From the NCBI RefSeq assembly GCF_949987515.2, contig NC_082687.1, positions 26,872,132 through 26,936,131 on the forward strand: DNA of 64,000 bases, in the 5' to 3' direction. The notes under the pieces were generated by a model. The model was not told the DNA's origin, searched no databases, and saw only the letters and a program-made list of their open reading frames with translations. Each line of letters starts with the position of its first letter. Position 1 is the first letter of the stretch. Shown in pieces: positions 9,776 to 22,520 of the stretch. Origin of the DNA: Delphinus delphis (lineage: Eukaryota > Chordata > Mammalia > Artiodactyla > Delphinidae). A program made the position numbers and the translations under genes.

Positions 9776-11938
9776 AGGAAGAATGTTAGCCTCCTTAGCT
9801 AAGGGAAGGTGAAAAATGGAAAGTAGACTATATTTTGTGAAGTAAACATTTTGAGGTATCTTTAAAATCACACCAACTACCTATTTCGTTGTTTTACCAA
9901 GATTTGGAGAACTCATCTGTGATTCCTCTGCCCCAGACATTGTGCTTTATGTTATTAATTCCTGCTTTCCATGGAGGTTTGAGGCAGCCAGACACAAGCT
10001 GGCATCAGGACAGGGTGGTAAATGTGAAGTCACTTCAGGGGACCCTCTTCCCCCACCCATCAGGGAGGCCTTCCTTCCCTGAAAGTGACCTGGCAGGACC
10101 ATGGGGTCATAAGGTCAGGCAGCCCTGAGGGGCACAAAGATGTTTGTCTCCCAACACGTTAGGTCTTGAGGAAAATAAAAAGCAAGCATGTCTCTGGCAG
10201 AAAAGTAAATTATTCATGGACTTTATTTAAAAAGAGAGACCATATTTATAGGGGAAAAAATGGACGCCATTTCAATTCCAAAAATCACTTCCAGAAGAAG
10301 AAGATTTTGAATCAAATGTGAGTCAAGGATACTCCCTTCCTAGTTCGCACGACACAGCTCCAGAGCTATGGAAGGACCCCAGGTTTGCTAGATGCTGGTT
10401 TCTACAGTGAGGGTAATCTGAAAGAAGGCATAGCTTTATAGGGACTGTCCTGCACAGATGGCCAGCCCAGACTGCAAGCCTGCTGAAGTTTTGTGGGAAG
10501 GGAGCAGCTTGGCAGCCCTCAGTATAAAGGGTCTGAGAATGGCAGCCAGAAGGGCACAGGGGCCGCTTCAAAACACCCAAACCCTGGAGGCCCACTCAGG
10601 GCTTCAGCCCGGGGCACAGATTTTATATGCTGCCAACTCCTCAGCTTTATACAATCTGACATACGTACCTATGCTGAGGCTTTACTTTTCCTTTTCAGCC
10701 CTTCCTTTTTTTTTTTTTTAACCAATCTCGCATTTTTATTAATAACCAAACACAAAAAGGTTGTAAATATTTTTAGTCTTTGTTTCTATCCTGTTACTAT
10801 TAATATTTTTGCTAAGATTAAAGTCTGGATTCATCCTCAGATGCGTTCATGTTGTTTTCCTGCTTCTGTTTCAAAATATGGACCACATAGTCCTTATTTT
10901 TTTTATTCCCTGGTGACCAGTTTACATTTAATCATATACACAGAGCTTCAGCAACTCGCTAAACAAATCCATGTGTGGGTAAAAGGAATATGGCAGACTG
11001 GTCTGGGCACAAAGGCCTTTATATTTTTCTCCTTTTCAGAAGTTTCTAAAGTGTACAACTGAACACAGGACGCTGGTTAAAAATTCACAGATTCCTTTTT
11101 AAATAAAGGCATTTGTCTTTAAACGAAGTCCGTTAACCCAAAAGGATCCCTGTTTGACCCCATAGATATTTACATTCAAAAGACCTGACTACAAGGCAAG
11201 GCCAATGGCTTTTAACAAACATTCCTGAATTTATCCATGCTGTTAAACGCTCTCCCCTTCAAATAGGTAGCAATATTCCAAGGACTTTGCTATTGTTTGA
11301 AACAGCTTTGGGACTCCAGTTAGTAACTGCCTTCCTCCTCGCGCTGAGGGAATTACTTTGAATTTCCTGAACGATTAAAAGAAAATCTTTTTCTCATCTG
11401 TGTAAGTTTCATTTTCAGAAACAATCAAGTCATTCAATAAGGCAGATGGTAATTGACTGAATAGAACTGCTTTAGCCTAAGTAAGAAGTGACTACAATGT
11501 AATAAGACTAGCTTTTTCTTTAATATGATTCCTTAATTAGTCCCAAAGGTAATTCCAAAAGAAGTTCTTAAAAGGTTTAGAATATATATTTTTTATATTT
11601 TTTTCTATATATATATATTTTATATAAATAAATAAATAAATAAATTTATTTACATTTATATCTAATTAAATATGTTTAGAATATATATTTTTATTTTATT
11701 TTATTTTATTTTTTAAAGAAAAATAGGCTATCCTCACTTTGATTTTCCACAGGTATTCCATGCTATTGGTGACCAGATGAAGGGAGTTGGCTGTTCTTTA
11801 GCTTGCTACACGATACATTTTTATTTAACAATCCCATTTTTGAAGCAATCTGAAATTACTTCCTAGAACTATACTTTACTGATCTCTCCCCAAACAAACT
11901 TAAAACATTCACATGGATATACAATCTGGAAGTCAGTG
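9776..11938. other. Unassigned intergenic sequence with AT-rich tracts
   Basis: No gene recognised. An AT-rich tract with (TAAA)n, (TA)n and (TTTTA)n lies at about 11580-11716. The 189-codon frame at 10493-11062 has low-complexity hydrophobic composition and no family signature, so it is not annotated. Confidence 0.45.
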
Positions 11939-11942
11939 TATA

Positions 11943-12521
11943 TGAAACAGAGCAGGACCCTGTGGGACCCTCCCATGTATAAATCCTTTCTCTCTCTCCC
12001 ATTTCTTGTTTAGGAAATAGGCTTCATTCAGCCTCCTTGATCTTCCTTGAGTTCCAAAGGGCTGATTCAAACAGCTGCTAATCAGGGAAGGGAGGGGATG
12101 CAGAAACAAAGGAGGAGCAGTCAAGAAACATTATTGCAGCCCTGGGGCAGGGTCCTGGTTCCTCCTCAAGGAATATACACAAAATACCTTTGAGTTCTTC
12201 TGCCGGATCTAAAGTCCCTACCCAGGTAGAGGATGGTAACTTCAGGCTGAGCACACTATGCCTGGGACACCATCCTGTTACCTTACCACGAGCCAATCAG
12301 AATAAAGTATGCACAGAACGGAAGATAATGAAGACTTTGACACCCCCCCCCCTCCCCAAATGATTCTCCCCTTAAAAACTTTCATGGTCAAACAGAATCT
12401 TCAGAGTTGGCTTTTGCACACGAGTCCACCTTCTCCCCAGTTTGCCAGCCTCCTGAATAAAGCTATGGGCTTCAAGTATGGGCTTTCGAGCCACAAGCAG
12501 CCAAACCTAAGTTTGGTAACA
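11943..12521 (+). mobile_element. Solo retroviral LTR, copy 2 (diverged subfamily)
   Basis: Starts TGAAACAGAGCAGGACCC and ends ...TTTGGTAACA. Flanked by the 4-bp duplication TATA (11939-11942 and 12522-12525). The first 200 bp match the LTRs at 6499 and 20773 (gctaatcagggaagggag and so on), but the 3' half differs, with aataaagctatgggc near 12455. This points to a recombinant or older subfamily. No internal region is attached. Also includes a C-run at 12343-12352. Confidence 0.78.
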
Positions 12522-12525
12522 TATA

Positions 12526-15500
12526 TGCTATGCACAACAGATAAACATACGTTAAACATACACATGAATATTAACGAAATATTAAAATACTAAGTCTACC
12601 TATGGGAATTTATAATGTTGGTTTCAAAGTCTTGTTTCCAAAGCTAATTTCATTAGGCATGTCTATGATGGGGTTGCAAGCATGGCATGTCCTGGAATGT
12701 TAGGTGCCATACAAATTACTTTAAACAAGTTTCCTATTTGGCCCCCATAGAGGTGTTTAATATGTGGATAAACCTGCATTTTGTTTTTTGTATTCCTGTT
12801 GATGATGAAAGGCAGAAGGAAATCATCAAACACTGGGCACCTACTGTTCATGAAAAACTGAACATGGTACTAATTTAATTCTCTCAGCATCTCTGAGCTA
12901 AATAGTTTATCCCCACTTATAGATAAAGAAACTGAGGTGTGGGGAATTTAAACAGCAGAACACTGGCACACCACTGGCAAGTGGGAGAAATGCATTCAGA
13001 ACTAGCTGATCACTGAGAAAAAAGCCAACGGCTTTTGGAAAATGAAATGTAAGTATCTTCCACAGAGAGCCATTTTTTTTCCCCAAAAAAACTGATGTTA
13101 ACATACCCCCCTAATCACTTTTTTCATTAATCTCAATAATTATTTTGCCACACTTTTCCCCAAAATGAAAGTGTAATTATCTCCCAATCTGGGAAAATAA
13201 AATGTTCTATCAATTTTTATCTTGTTATTTTTACAAGGAGCCTTTGGAAACCAGTTAAGTGCTTGAACCAGTTAAGTGTTTGGGTGGGACATATAAAAAT
13301 AAAGCAAGCTAAATAAAGAATTGTTGAAATAAATAGAATAAAGAAAAAAATGAACCTTAGTTAAAAGATACTTGGAGACTTAACCACCTATGGAGGTAAT
13401 AAGTTAAAGATTTAAATTAGGAAAAAAATAAAGAGAAGAGCCTTCAAATAAAACAAAGAGGAAGCTGAGAATCAATGTCAGGGCATTTCAGTTGACCTTA
13501 GAAACATATTTTACTGGTGACTTTTTTGTTTTTAAAACTGTTTTTGATTTTTTTTTCATTTGTTAATGGCCCCAATTTTCCAGTTTATCTCCCAGTGTAT
13601 TCTGCCTATTAAAGCTTGTTCATTTTCAGCTTTTATTTTCTTGTTCAGCCCCTAATGACTGACAATTTGAAAGGAAACCAACTAAAAGAAGGCATTGGAC
13701 TAAATAATGAATTGTTTTCATCATCTTGATGGATAGCAACTCAACTATATGATAAATATAAGCTCCACAATTTCCTAATATTTTCTGAGATTCTTACCTT
13801 ATTTCTGTGAGTGTTTCATTGTCATTGCCTTCTGTCTTTACCATTGCTAAAACTAACGCCACCCAAATCCTAAAAGGGGTTAAACCTAAAGTGACTGATG
13901 TTTTGATAGCGGTATGACAAAAAAAAAAAAAAAGGTCTTATCCAGAATTTTTTTTTCAGAATATTTTTTTTAACTGCATAAATTTGACAGGCAATACCCA
14001 GAAATTTAGACTTGTGAATATGTTATCTGAGGAGTTCTCAAAATCTCAAAATTACTTGCATAATTCTGGCATTTTTGCTTTCTGTAAGTCTGCATCAGCA
14101 TCTGTTTTTATGCCAAAGGCATATACAGAAACCTGTATGCATTGCTCATCTTGAGTTGACATCTTATAAAGCAGAGCTGAGTACAGAATTTTCCTTCACT
14201 TCAAAGGGCATACTACAGGGTGCAAAGAAAGAAGGGGTTGGGTCCTTCCAGCCAAATGTTGCCCTCTGGCACTCATACTCAACTCCCCGGGGATAAAAGA
14301 GGGCAAACTCTGGACCCTTGTGACTCTAGGTAACATTTCCCACAACCCCTGACTCATAAATATTGACATTTGGGAAAAACAAGAGCAGAAAAGAAAAAGG
14401 GGCGGGGCGGGGGGGGAGCTTTACTTTTCTTGAAGTTGTTTCAAGTTGGAATGTACATATGTTTTCCAAAGCCTGATTTATATCAAAGATACCATTATGA
14501 TTTTTAAATAAAATACACCTTATCTTGGTATGTTAAAAAATAGTCTTATCCATCAACTAGAGAAAATAGGAAACAAAACTTTCTACAGAGTTTTGTTTTG
14601 CTTTGTCTTGTTTTGTTTTGTTTGCCATCAGGAAAATAGTTTTAACTAACAGTACTGAGCAATTTTTTCTAAAAAGAACCTTAACAATATTCTCAGAGAA
14701 AATCTTTTCTGCTGAATATCACATTTTTTAATCATAGTGAATTTGGAATTCTTTATTTTCAGCATAGTCTTTTCTTTTTTCCTTTTAAGTATCTGTCTCC
14801 ACCCCTCTTCGCTTCAAAAAACAGAAACAATATGGTTAACTAAGACCTCCGAGAATTCTTCATAGACCCTAGTCTGTTTCCATTGTGGAACTACAGCGCA
14901 ACCTGGTGGTGATTACTGTAATTAACACGGTTTACACCTGTGAAGGGCAGAAGTTACAATACAAATGGAAATAAAAGAACGCCTTGTATTTAGGCTTTTA
15001 GAAAATAAACTATCAAGAAAAAGAACAGTGGAGTGGCTCTCTTAAATCATAATTGCGAGTAGAGCTTTTTATATTTCTTAATATAATATACTTTTTAAGA
15101 AAAGTTTAGTTAGGTTGCTGATGAGGGATACAAATTTTAGCCTTCATATATGTTCACAGTAATCCCTATCATGACTTATGAAATTATATGAACAATGTTT
15201 CAAAAGCATTTAAGAGGTTAAATATCTTCAATAAGTAATAAAGGAAAGTAAACTAAATAGTTTATCAGTCTTTTGAGGATTTTTTTCTCTTTGTGTCTCA
15301 GGTAAAACAAGCACCATCAAAAGAAAAAAAGATGCATTTGTCATAAGACTTTTCCTCCTAACCTTGAAATTTTAGCTAACAAGAACTCAGTTAAGTTCAG
15401 TTCCATTCTTTGAAAGGACATGTTTGGTTTTTTTTTTCCCTAAAAGAGAAGACAGTTTTATCTGCTTTTCTTTCACATCTAGCAACACCACTGATGCAGG

Positions 15501-15530
15501 ACTTGGACAAAATGGTGATTCATAGTAACT
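12526..15530. other. Unassigned intergenic sequence
   Basis: AT-rich, with no recognisable gene. A poly(A) run lies at 13920-13934, a G-rich run near 14399-14417, and a TTTTG-rich tract near 14590-14624. No insertion with clear duplications was found. Confidence 0.4.
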
Positions 15531-15534
15531 TGTC

Positions 15535-15735
15535 ATCTTTTATGTGTTTATGGTACTTTACACCCATTCTCTTATCTAATCCTGTCAACAACCCTATAAA
15601 TTAAGGATCAGTGTCTCCATTTTACAGATTAGAAAACTGAGGCTTAGGGATATGAAATAACTTATTCAAAGTCACTCAGCTGGTGAGTGACAGAGGGACT
15701 GAACCCTTCTCCAAGGCGCATGCTCAGGGTCTGGC
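15535..15735 (+). repeat. MIR SINE fossil
   Basis: Sense MIR landmarks in order: 'ttatctaatcctgtcaaca', 'ccattttacagattagaaaa', 'ctgaggcttaggga', 'gtcactcagctggtgagtg'. Confidence 0.85.
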
Positions 15736-17077
15736 GGATGATCAGCCCTCAGCAAATCACTGTTGACAGTGAACAAATGCACCTGATGCAAGGATGGTAA
15801 AGTTAAGCCTGGACTGGAGCCAAAGTCATTTTACGCCACACCCAGTAATTTTTCCAGTAAACTTTAGACATACTTTGACTTTCTCTTGCTTCTGCATGCA
15901 ATTCTTCTGAGTCCGATAAGTGCCTCCTTTGTTCCAGAAAAGAACAAAGAAGAAAAGCCAGGCAGGAGTCACCTGAGCTTCACACCTAGGCTGTTTCACC
16001 CATGAAGCACTAACAGGGGATCTTTACAACTTTTGTGCCATATATCCCTTCGGAAGTCTGGTGAAGTTTCTGGAACCCATTGCCAAAAAAAATCCTTTTA
16101 AGCATATTACAAGGAAAATCAACTATTTTCAAATAAAATTTTCAAAATATTTTTAAAAACTACTTTGCAACTTATGTGCTCATTTATGAATGCGTTAAAT
16201 GATGAGATGTACCAGTAGATTTAATAACTACTATATTTTTAAAGTAACAATAAATATAAATGATATTTTGAGATATCTGTAACCCCTGTAATGTGCTTTT
16301 AATGTATCTGTGACTTCTTTTGGTGAGAGAGATACTGTTAATGTTAATATGTAGCTTATACTCATAATTAAAGAAAATGCCAAATTTCAGTTTGAAGTTA
16401 ATGAAAATAAGAATTTCTTTTCATCCAGGTTCATGGGCCCCTCACCCTCTTAAATTGAAAAATCAATCTGAAGTGAATTACTCATAGACAAATCTTTTCA
16501 AAAACTAAATTATAAATCATAATTTATAAAAAATTATAAAATTAATTCAAAAATGCCTACAGCAAATATATACATCATATACACATAAAATCCCTTGATT
16601 CACACATGAGATATTCACTTCAATATGAATGATGTGATGTGAGGCAAGGCTCTAAAAATAAGCATGTCTAAGACCTAGGAAGATATTAAAAAATAGTCTT
16701 ACCTGAGTCTTAGGACATTCATCAAGAAATAAATAATTATTTATTGATGACCTATAATAATAATTCCTTTTGACTTACCAAATATTTGTTGAGCAGTTAC
16801 TATGTACCAGACACTATTCTGGGAGTTTTAGGAAATAGGTGAAAAATGAATAATTTTATTTCATTTGTTTGTGTAGTACTTTATAATTTTCAAAGCAGTT
16901 CTAAACACCTCCTTCATTCATTCAAGCCTAATTACAACACTGAGAGGTAAGCAAAAAGGGTCTGGAGACATTCATTAATTCCATATTCCCACAATAAACC
17001 CCACTCCAGACACATGGTAGATACTCAATAAATGAAGACACTGCTCTGTTCTTATCCCTTAAACAAGCCCCTGAATT
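15736..17077. other. Unassigned AT-rich intergenic sequence
   Basis: No gene recognised. The last part (about 16760-17030) carries MIR-like or other old-repeat phrases such as 'actatgtaccagacactattctggg' and 'gatactcaataaatg'. Confidence 0.4.
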
Positions 17078-17640
17078 GGGGTTGTCAGATAAAATATAGA
17101 AAGCTCAATTAAATTTGAATTTCAGATAAACAAAAAGTAGTTTTTTAGTATAACTGCATCCCTCGCAATATTGTAACATACTGTATTTGTTTGCTAGGAC
17201 TATAATAACAAAGTAACCCAGACTAGGGGGTATAAAAACAACAGAAATGTATGTTCTCACCATTCTGACGGCTAGAAGTTGGTAGAGTTGGTTTCTTCTG
17301 AGGCCTCTCTCCTTGGCTTGTAGATAGATGTCCATCTTTTCACTGTGTCCTCACGTGGTCTTCCCACTGTGTGCGACAGTGTCCTAATCTCTTCCTATAA
17401 GGGCACCAAACATATTGGATTAGGGCCCACGCTAGTGACCTCATTTTATCTTAATTGCCTTTGTAAATATCCTATCTCCAAATACCGTCACATTCTGAGA
17501 GACTGAGGACTTGAACATATGAATTAGGGAGGGGGCAGAATTCAGCCCATAACACACACTAAAACATTATTTGTCTTTTATTGAAAATTCAAATTTAACT
17601 GGCCATCCTGTAGTTTTATTCACTAAATCTGGCAACCCCA
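17078..17640. mobile_element. Palindromic DNA-transposon fossil (MITE) split by an MLT1 LTR
   Basis: The left arm (17078-17181: ggggttgtcagat..., aaatttgaatttcagataaa) and the right arm (about 17555-17640: ...aaattcaaatttaactgg, ctggcaacccca) are inverted copies. An intact element would be a nearly complete hairpin of about 190 bp. An MLT1 LTR sits at the centre. Superfamily not assigned. Confidence 0.75.
17182..17554 (-). mobile_element. MLT1-type LTR inside the palindromic MITE
   Basis: Reverse MLT1: 'tgtttgctaggactata', 'ttggtttcttctgaggcctc', 'tgtgtcctcacgtggtctt', 'ctatctccaaataccgtc', and ends 'ttcagcccataacaca'. Flanking 'acata'/'acaca' fits a short LTR-type duplication. Confidence 0.83.
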
Positions 17641-18776
17641 CCCTGGATGTCCCTGCCTGAGAACTCTCTCCACTGCAGCAACTCAGCCACGGGCAGGAAT
17701 CGGCCGGAAGTGTGGGGAAGTTAGGGCCCCTGTTAGCAGCCAGCAGTCAATGATGGATGTACTCTGGTGGACAAAGGTATCAGCTTCCTCTCTCTCTGGC
17801 AGACAACCCTAAACATGTTCTACAAAGCATCCCAGAGGTTCCCAGTGGGCTGGAGCCCAGCTGCCCTCAGTGGTAACCTGTCTGTGAATGTGTCCCGCCT
17901 TGGCTTCCTCTCCTTCAGTATCTCCCCTTCTCACTCCCTTTCTGCTATTCTGGGGTCGCCTCCCAGATAAACCTTCACATGTACATCCTTGTCTCAGGAT
18001 CTGCGTCTGAGGGAACTCAACCTAAAACAAAATGCTTATTGAATTAAATCCTCATTTTCAGATACGAGGTTCAGGGGACATACCAGATGCTGAAGGGTGT
18101 GGAGGTGCAACGGGATGGGACTTCTTTCCCTTGCTCAGCAATGCCTCCAGCTAACAATCGTGACACTCGATTCGTGTAGCAGGCACGGGGAGAGCCCCTT
18201 TACAGGTATCCTGGCTAATCCTTTCAACCACTCTGCATGGTAGCTATCTCTCACATTGCAAAGGGGGGGAAATGGATGCTCAGAGAGGTTTTCTGAAGTC
18301 ACACAGCTATGGCAAATGCCTTTGCCTTGAGGTGAGTTGAGAAACAATATTTATCATGAAAAGATAACTAACAACTCAAGAGAGTAGGCTGAAGTGTATA
18401 CTAGGTAGCTCAGAAAAGAAGTCCCATGATTCTTCTCTGAAACAATCTGAAGAAATAATAGCGAACTGGAAAAATTAGGGAAGTCTTCACGGGAGAGGTT
18501 GGACTTGGGGTGAGTCTTAGTGGATGTGGTGGATTCAGGGGTGGGAAGGAGGGCAGGGGAGAGTTTTGGGTGAGAAGGGGGGGTGAGCACAGTGCAGAAG
18601 CAGGGCTGGGCATGTGTACTGACTACATACAGACAGGTGGCCTGAGGACAGGATATAGGAGACAAAGCCATATCACAGAGGACTAAGAATGCCAAATAAG
18701 AAATACAGAGTACATCTAAATACTTATCTGCAGCAAATGAAGGTTGTTAAAAGAAGAAAATTGACATGATCAAAAT
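17641..18776. other. Unassigned intergenic sequence with a MIR-like patch
   Basis: A MIR-like stretch lies at about 18175-18325 ('cctttcaaccactctgcatgg', 'gaagtcacacagct'). No gene is seen. The 113-codon minus-strand frame at 18354-18695 has no recognisable domain. Confidence 0.4.
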
Positions 18777-18784
18777 AAGATTTA

Positions 18785-19010
18785 GGGCTTCCCTGGTGGC
18801 GCAGTGGTTGAGAGTCCGCCTGCCGATGCAGGGGACATGGGTTCGTGCCCCGGTCTGGGAAGATCCCACATGCCGTTGAGCGGCTGAGCCCGTGAGCCAT
18901 GGCCGCTGAGCCTGCGCATCCGGAGCCTGTGCTCCGCAACGGGAGAGGCTACAACAGTGAGAGGCCCGTGTACCGCAAAAAAACAAAAACAAAAACACAC
19001 AAACAAAAAA
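18785..19010 (+). mobile_element. CHR-2-type SINE
   Basis: Complete CHR-2 copy with a mixed A/C tail. TSD aagattta at 18777-18784 and 19009-19016. Confidence 0.94.
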
Positions 19011-19016
19011 GATTTA

Positions 19017-19821
19017 ATCAGATTCATCTGACAGTGGCTCGAAGCAGAGATTGGTGAGTAGACACCTGACAGTCCCTGCCCATGACAATAAAGACCCAAC
19101 CAAGAGTAGCAAACAGGAAGGTGTAGACGATGGTACAAAGAAGGGGTTTTCAAACCCGAGTCACTGAAGAGTCAGAGAGAAGGAAGAATGAAGAAAGCTC
19201 ATTCACTGCCCCAGAGTAATGAGGGAAATGGCACCATGAACAATATACTGAAAAGCTGGATATAGGAAGACGAAGAGAATAACTCTCCCAGGGTGTTAGA
19301 CTGTTCCTCTAAAAATTATACTCAAGATACTCTGAACAATCTGGAACCGTGGATCTGTTCCCACTTGCCAGAAGGAAGTAACTCAACCTGTGGATGAGTC
19401 AGTATCTCTTCTCCACCCTCCTGATTCCACCCTATGACCTTGCCTGTACCTAAGCCCAGAGGGATGCTATAGAGGACATTGGTTGTTTCTGCCTGCCCGA
19501 CACCAGCCACCCCCTTCACCTGGTAACAGCACTCTTTCCTGTAGTGATCTCATTCCATGCAGAACAGGTGGGGCTGGTCCTGTACCACTCCACCCCCACC
19601 AACCCCCCCCACCCCTCGCCCAGCTACAAAAATGGGCATATAACCCTACCTGCCGATTAGGCCACCCCAGCCCCCTTGCAGTGATTCCAGAAGAGGCATG
19701 TGGCTGAAGCCAAGACAATCCTTATCCATGAAATCCTTCTTGAGAACTAACAGGAAACGCTTCTTTCTGCTACAATGAGTCCATAGGAGGAGTTAGGTGT
19801 TGTATAATCAATTAAGGGTTA
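19017..19821. other. Unassigned intergenic sequence
   Basis: No gene or confident repeat. Two opposite-strand frames at 19467-19718 arise from a C-rich stretch near 19590-19620. Confidence 0.4.
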
Positions 19822-19835
19822 AAAATCAAAGGATG

Positions 19836-20213
19836 GGACTTCCCTGGTGGTGCAGTGGTTAAGAATCCATCTGCCAATGCAGGGGACACAGGTTCAAGTC
19901 CTGGTCCGGGAAGATCCCACATGCCGCGGAGCAACTAAGCCTGTGCGCCACAGCTACTGAGCCTGCGCTCTAGAGCCTGCGAGCCACAACTACTGAGCCT
20001 GTGCTCTAGAGCCCGCAAGCCACAACTACTGAAGCCCGCGTGCCTAGAGCCCGTGCTCCGCAACAAGAGAAGCCACCGCAATGAGAAGCCCACTCACCGC
20101 AACAAAGAGTAGCCCCCACTCACCACAACTAGAGAAAGCTGCACACAGCAACAAAGACCCAACACAGCCAAAAGTTTAAAATATAAATAAATAAATAAAC
20201 TTATTTTAAAAAA
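19836..20213 (+). mobile_element. Long-form CHR SINE
   Basis: Starts gggacttccctggtggtgc. The body carries the repeated 'ccacaactactgaagcc' modules typical of the longer CHR form, then an AAATAAATAAAT tail. Short matching flank aaaaatca on both sides. Confidence 0.92.
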
Positions 20214-20219
20214 AAATCA

Positions 20220-20719
20220 GGGTGGCTTGAGGGCTAGGAAAGAGCTGGGCTAAGAGGAGAGAACCAGAGTCCTAGCAAAATCATTTGAACCCCTGGATCC
20301 AGCCATATCTGAAGTTCCCTGAACTTCTGAACTTTCCGACTACGTCATCAACAAATTCTCTTCATGTTGTTTTCTTTAAAAAAATACAATTAGATTTCCA
20401 ATCACTTGCTACCCCCAAAAAAGTTTTTGTGCAGATAATTTTATTAGCTTTTTTATTAAAATCTGTCCTGCCGTTGCCAACAGCCCCCACAATCTTAAAA
20501 ATCATTTTACTAAAGTTCCTCCTTCCTTGGCCACCCGTTCCTCCCCTCTCTCTGCCTCCCACATCCAGCGTATCTGATGTACTTTAAAAACATTTAAAAG
20601 TTGGCTCTAGCAGCACACCCTCCCTTATGTGGTCACTAACAAAGGAGGATCTCCAAAAAGAGGAGAGCAGCAAATAACCAGGTCCAGAGGACAACTGCAG
20701 TCCTAGCCAACACCTTGAT
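20220..20719. other. Unassigned intergenic sequence
   Basis: No gene recognised. Includes a hydrophobic open frame (20285-20587) without a start context or family match. Confidence 0.4.
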
Positions 20720-20772
20720 TTCAGCCCAGGGAAATCCAAGCAGAGAATCCACCATCTGACCTACTGAAATCA

Positions 20773-21534
20773 TGAAACCGAGCAGGACTCTGTGGGGCTC
20801 CTGGGCATGGAAGCCTTTCTGTGTCCCCCATTTCTTGTTTGTAGGGAATAGGCTTCAGCCTCCATGACCTTTTCCCAGAGTTCCAAAGAGCAGGTTCAAA
20901 CAGTTGCTAATCAGGGAAGGGAGAGGATGTGGAGACAAGGGAGGAGCAGTCAAGGAACAGTAGTGCAGGGAACTCCCTGGCGGTCCATTGGTTAGGGCTC
21001 CACACTTCCATTGCAGGGGACATGGGTTTGATCCCTGGTGGAGGAACTAAAATCCCACAGGAGGGTCGGTGTGGCCAAAAAAAAAAAGGAATAATAGTGC
21101 AGCCTTGGAGCAGGGTCCTGGTTCCACCTCAAGGGATACATAATATTTTTCAGCTCATCTGCAGAACTAAAAGCCCCAACAAATGGAAGATGTTAACTAC
21201 TGGATGAAGCATTTTTCTTTCCAGAGAGAAGGTCACAGTTTGATAACCTCGAGAATCACAGAAACTCATCAGGAGACCATGTGAGGCCAGATCAAAGGAA
21301 TGCAGGCCCTGCACATACCCTGATCCTTATCAGCAACCCTACCCTTGAACCAGTGCTATAAAACTCCTCACCAAATCCCCCTGGTGCTGGGACACACATT
21401 TTTGAGCGCATTAGCCCACTGTGTCCCCGCCTTTGCATGGCAAAGCAATAAAGCTTTCCTTTTCTAATTCACCCAAAACTCTGTCGCCGAGATTCGATTC
21501 AGCACCCATGCAAAGAGGCCGAGTTTCAGCATCA
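20773..21534 (+). mobile_element. Solo retroviral LTR, copy 3 (contains a SINE)
   Basis: Same family as 6499-7071: starts TGAAACCGAGCAGGACTC, ends ...CAGCATCA, with gctataaaactcctc near 21353 and aataaagc near 21446. Flanks ATCA/ATTA are a near-match 4-bp duplication. A SINE at 20968-21087 was inserted later, which accounts for its extra length compared with copy 1. No internal viral genes. Confidence 0.85.
20968..21087 (+). mobile_element. Short CHR SINE inside LTR copy 3
   Basis: Starts gggaactccctggcggtcc and ends gtgtggccaaaaaaaaaaa. The TSD ggaacagtagtgcag (20954-20968) and ggaataatagtgcag (21088-21102) differ at two positions, so this insertion is older than the perfect-TSD copies. Confidence 0.92.
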
Positions 21535-21615
21535 ATTATGAGATAATCAATTCAGATTGTTGTAAGCCACTAAGTTTCTAGTAATTTGTTAGCTGGCAAT
21601 AGAAAACTGATACAG

Positions 21616-22124
21616 ATTAGATGCAACAATTTGCCCTTCACCTTAGGAGGGATGTCTTGGCATGCCCTAAACGACTAGGACCTTAGAAAACACACAAAAT
21701 GCCGATGCAGTCTATACGTCTGGAGAAAAGCCCGCCCTGACTCCTGGTACAGAGCTCTTCTCCCTGTGCAACACTGGCCCTGCACGCTTGATCATCCACT
21801 GCAGTAAATATGATCAAAGCTCCTTCTAATTCCTTACTTGTGGCAAGAGAAAAATCTGTGTTCACTCTCAAGTACATTTAGTTTAACAGAATCAAAACAA
21901 AAACCCACACTTGATAGAATCATGTAAATTGCTATTGACACTATTTCAGACTTAAGAACCTTCAACCAGAAAGAAAGGTCAAAGCAAAATGGAACAATAG
22001 CTTGGAAGATCATTGTTTCTTTTCCTTTCAGAATTTCATTATCAACAAAAACTAATATATATTGAGCATGCTATTATAAGGCACTGTACCAGGCATAACA
22101 GAAAAAAGTGAGTGCATAAAACAT
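21616..22124. other. Unassigned intergenic sequence
   Basis: No gene or recognised repeat. Possible old-repeat text at 22060-22110 ('attgagcatgctattataaggcactgtacc'). Confidence 0.4.
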
Positions 22125-22138
22125 AGTCCTACCCTTTT

Positions 22139-22259
22139 TTTTTTTTTTTTTTGGCTTCACCTCGCAGCACGTGGGATCCTAGCTCCCCAAACAGGGATCA
22201 AACCCACGCCCCCTGCAGTGGAAGCGCAGTCTTAACCACTGGGCCACCAGGGAAGTCTC
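22139..22259 (-). mobile_element. Short CHR SINE
   Basis: Reverse orientation: T run, ttggcttcacc..., and ends accagggaagtc. TSD agtcctaccctttt (22125-22138) and agtcttaccctttt (22260-22273), one mismatch. Confidence 0.94.
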
Positions 22260-22424
22260 AGTCTTACCCTTTTAAAATATGGTTGAGTGTATAGAATACA
22301 ATCATAGCATACATAACCAACTCTTCTTGATAGCCTATTCTAACCACTACATGAATGATACAGAATAGGGAATAATCACTGAGGACTGGAACAATGAGAA
22401 AACATTTTTTACATAGATATAGAT

Positions 22425-22520
22425 ATCTATATACATACATATCTGAATCACTTTGCTGTACACCTGAAACTAACACAACATTGTAAATCAACTATATTTC
22501 AATGAAAAATTTTTAAAAGA
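22425..22520 (+). mobile_element. L1 3' terminal fragment
   Basis: 'ctgaatcactttgctgtaca', 'ctaacacaacattgtaaatc' and 'atttcaatgaaaaa' match the last 100 bp of a cetartiodactyl L1. Confidence 0.75.

Larger units (their letters stand above)
20720..21615 (+). mobile_element. MLT1-like LTR fragment interrupted by a retroviral LTR
   Basis: Left part: 20720-20772 ('caccttgatttcagcccag', 'ccatctgacctactgaaa'). Right part: 21535-21615 ('atgagataatcaattcag', 'taagccactaagtttcta', 'gaaaactgatacag'). They join into one sense-strand MLT1-like 3' end once the solo LTR between them is removed. Confidence 0.6.

Noticed and set aside
10493..11062. A 189-codon plus-strand frame
   Set aside because: Low-complexity phenylalanine-rich sequence without any recognised motif. 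AT-rich chance frame.
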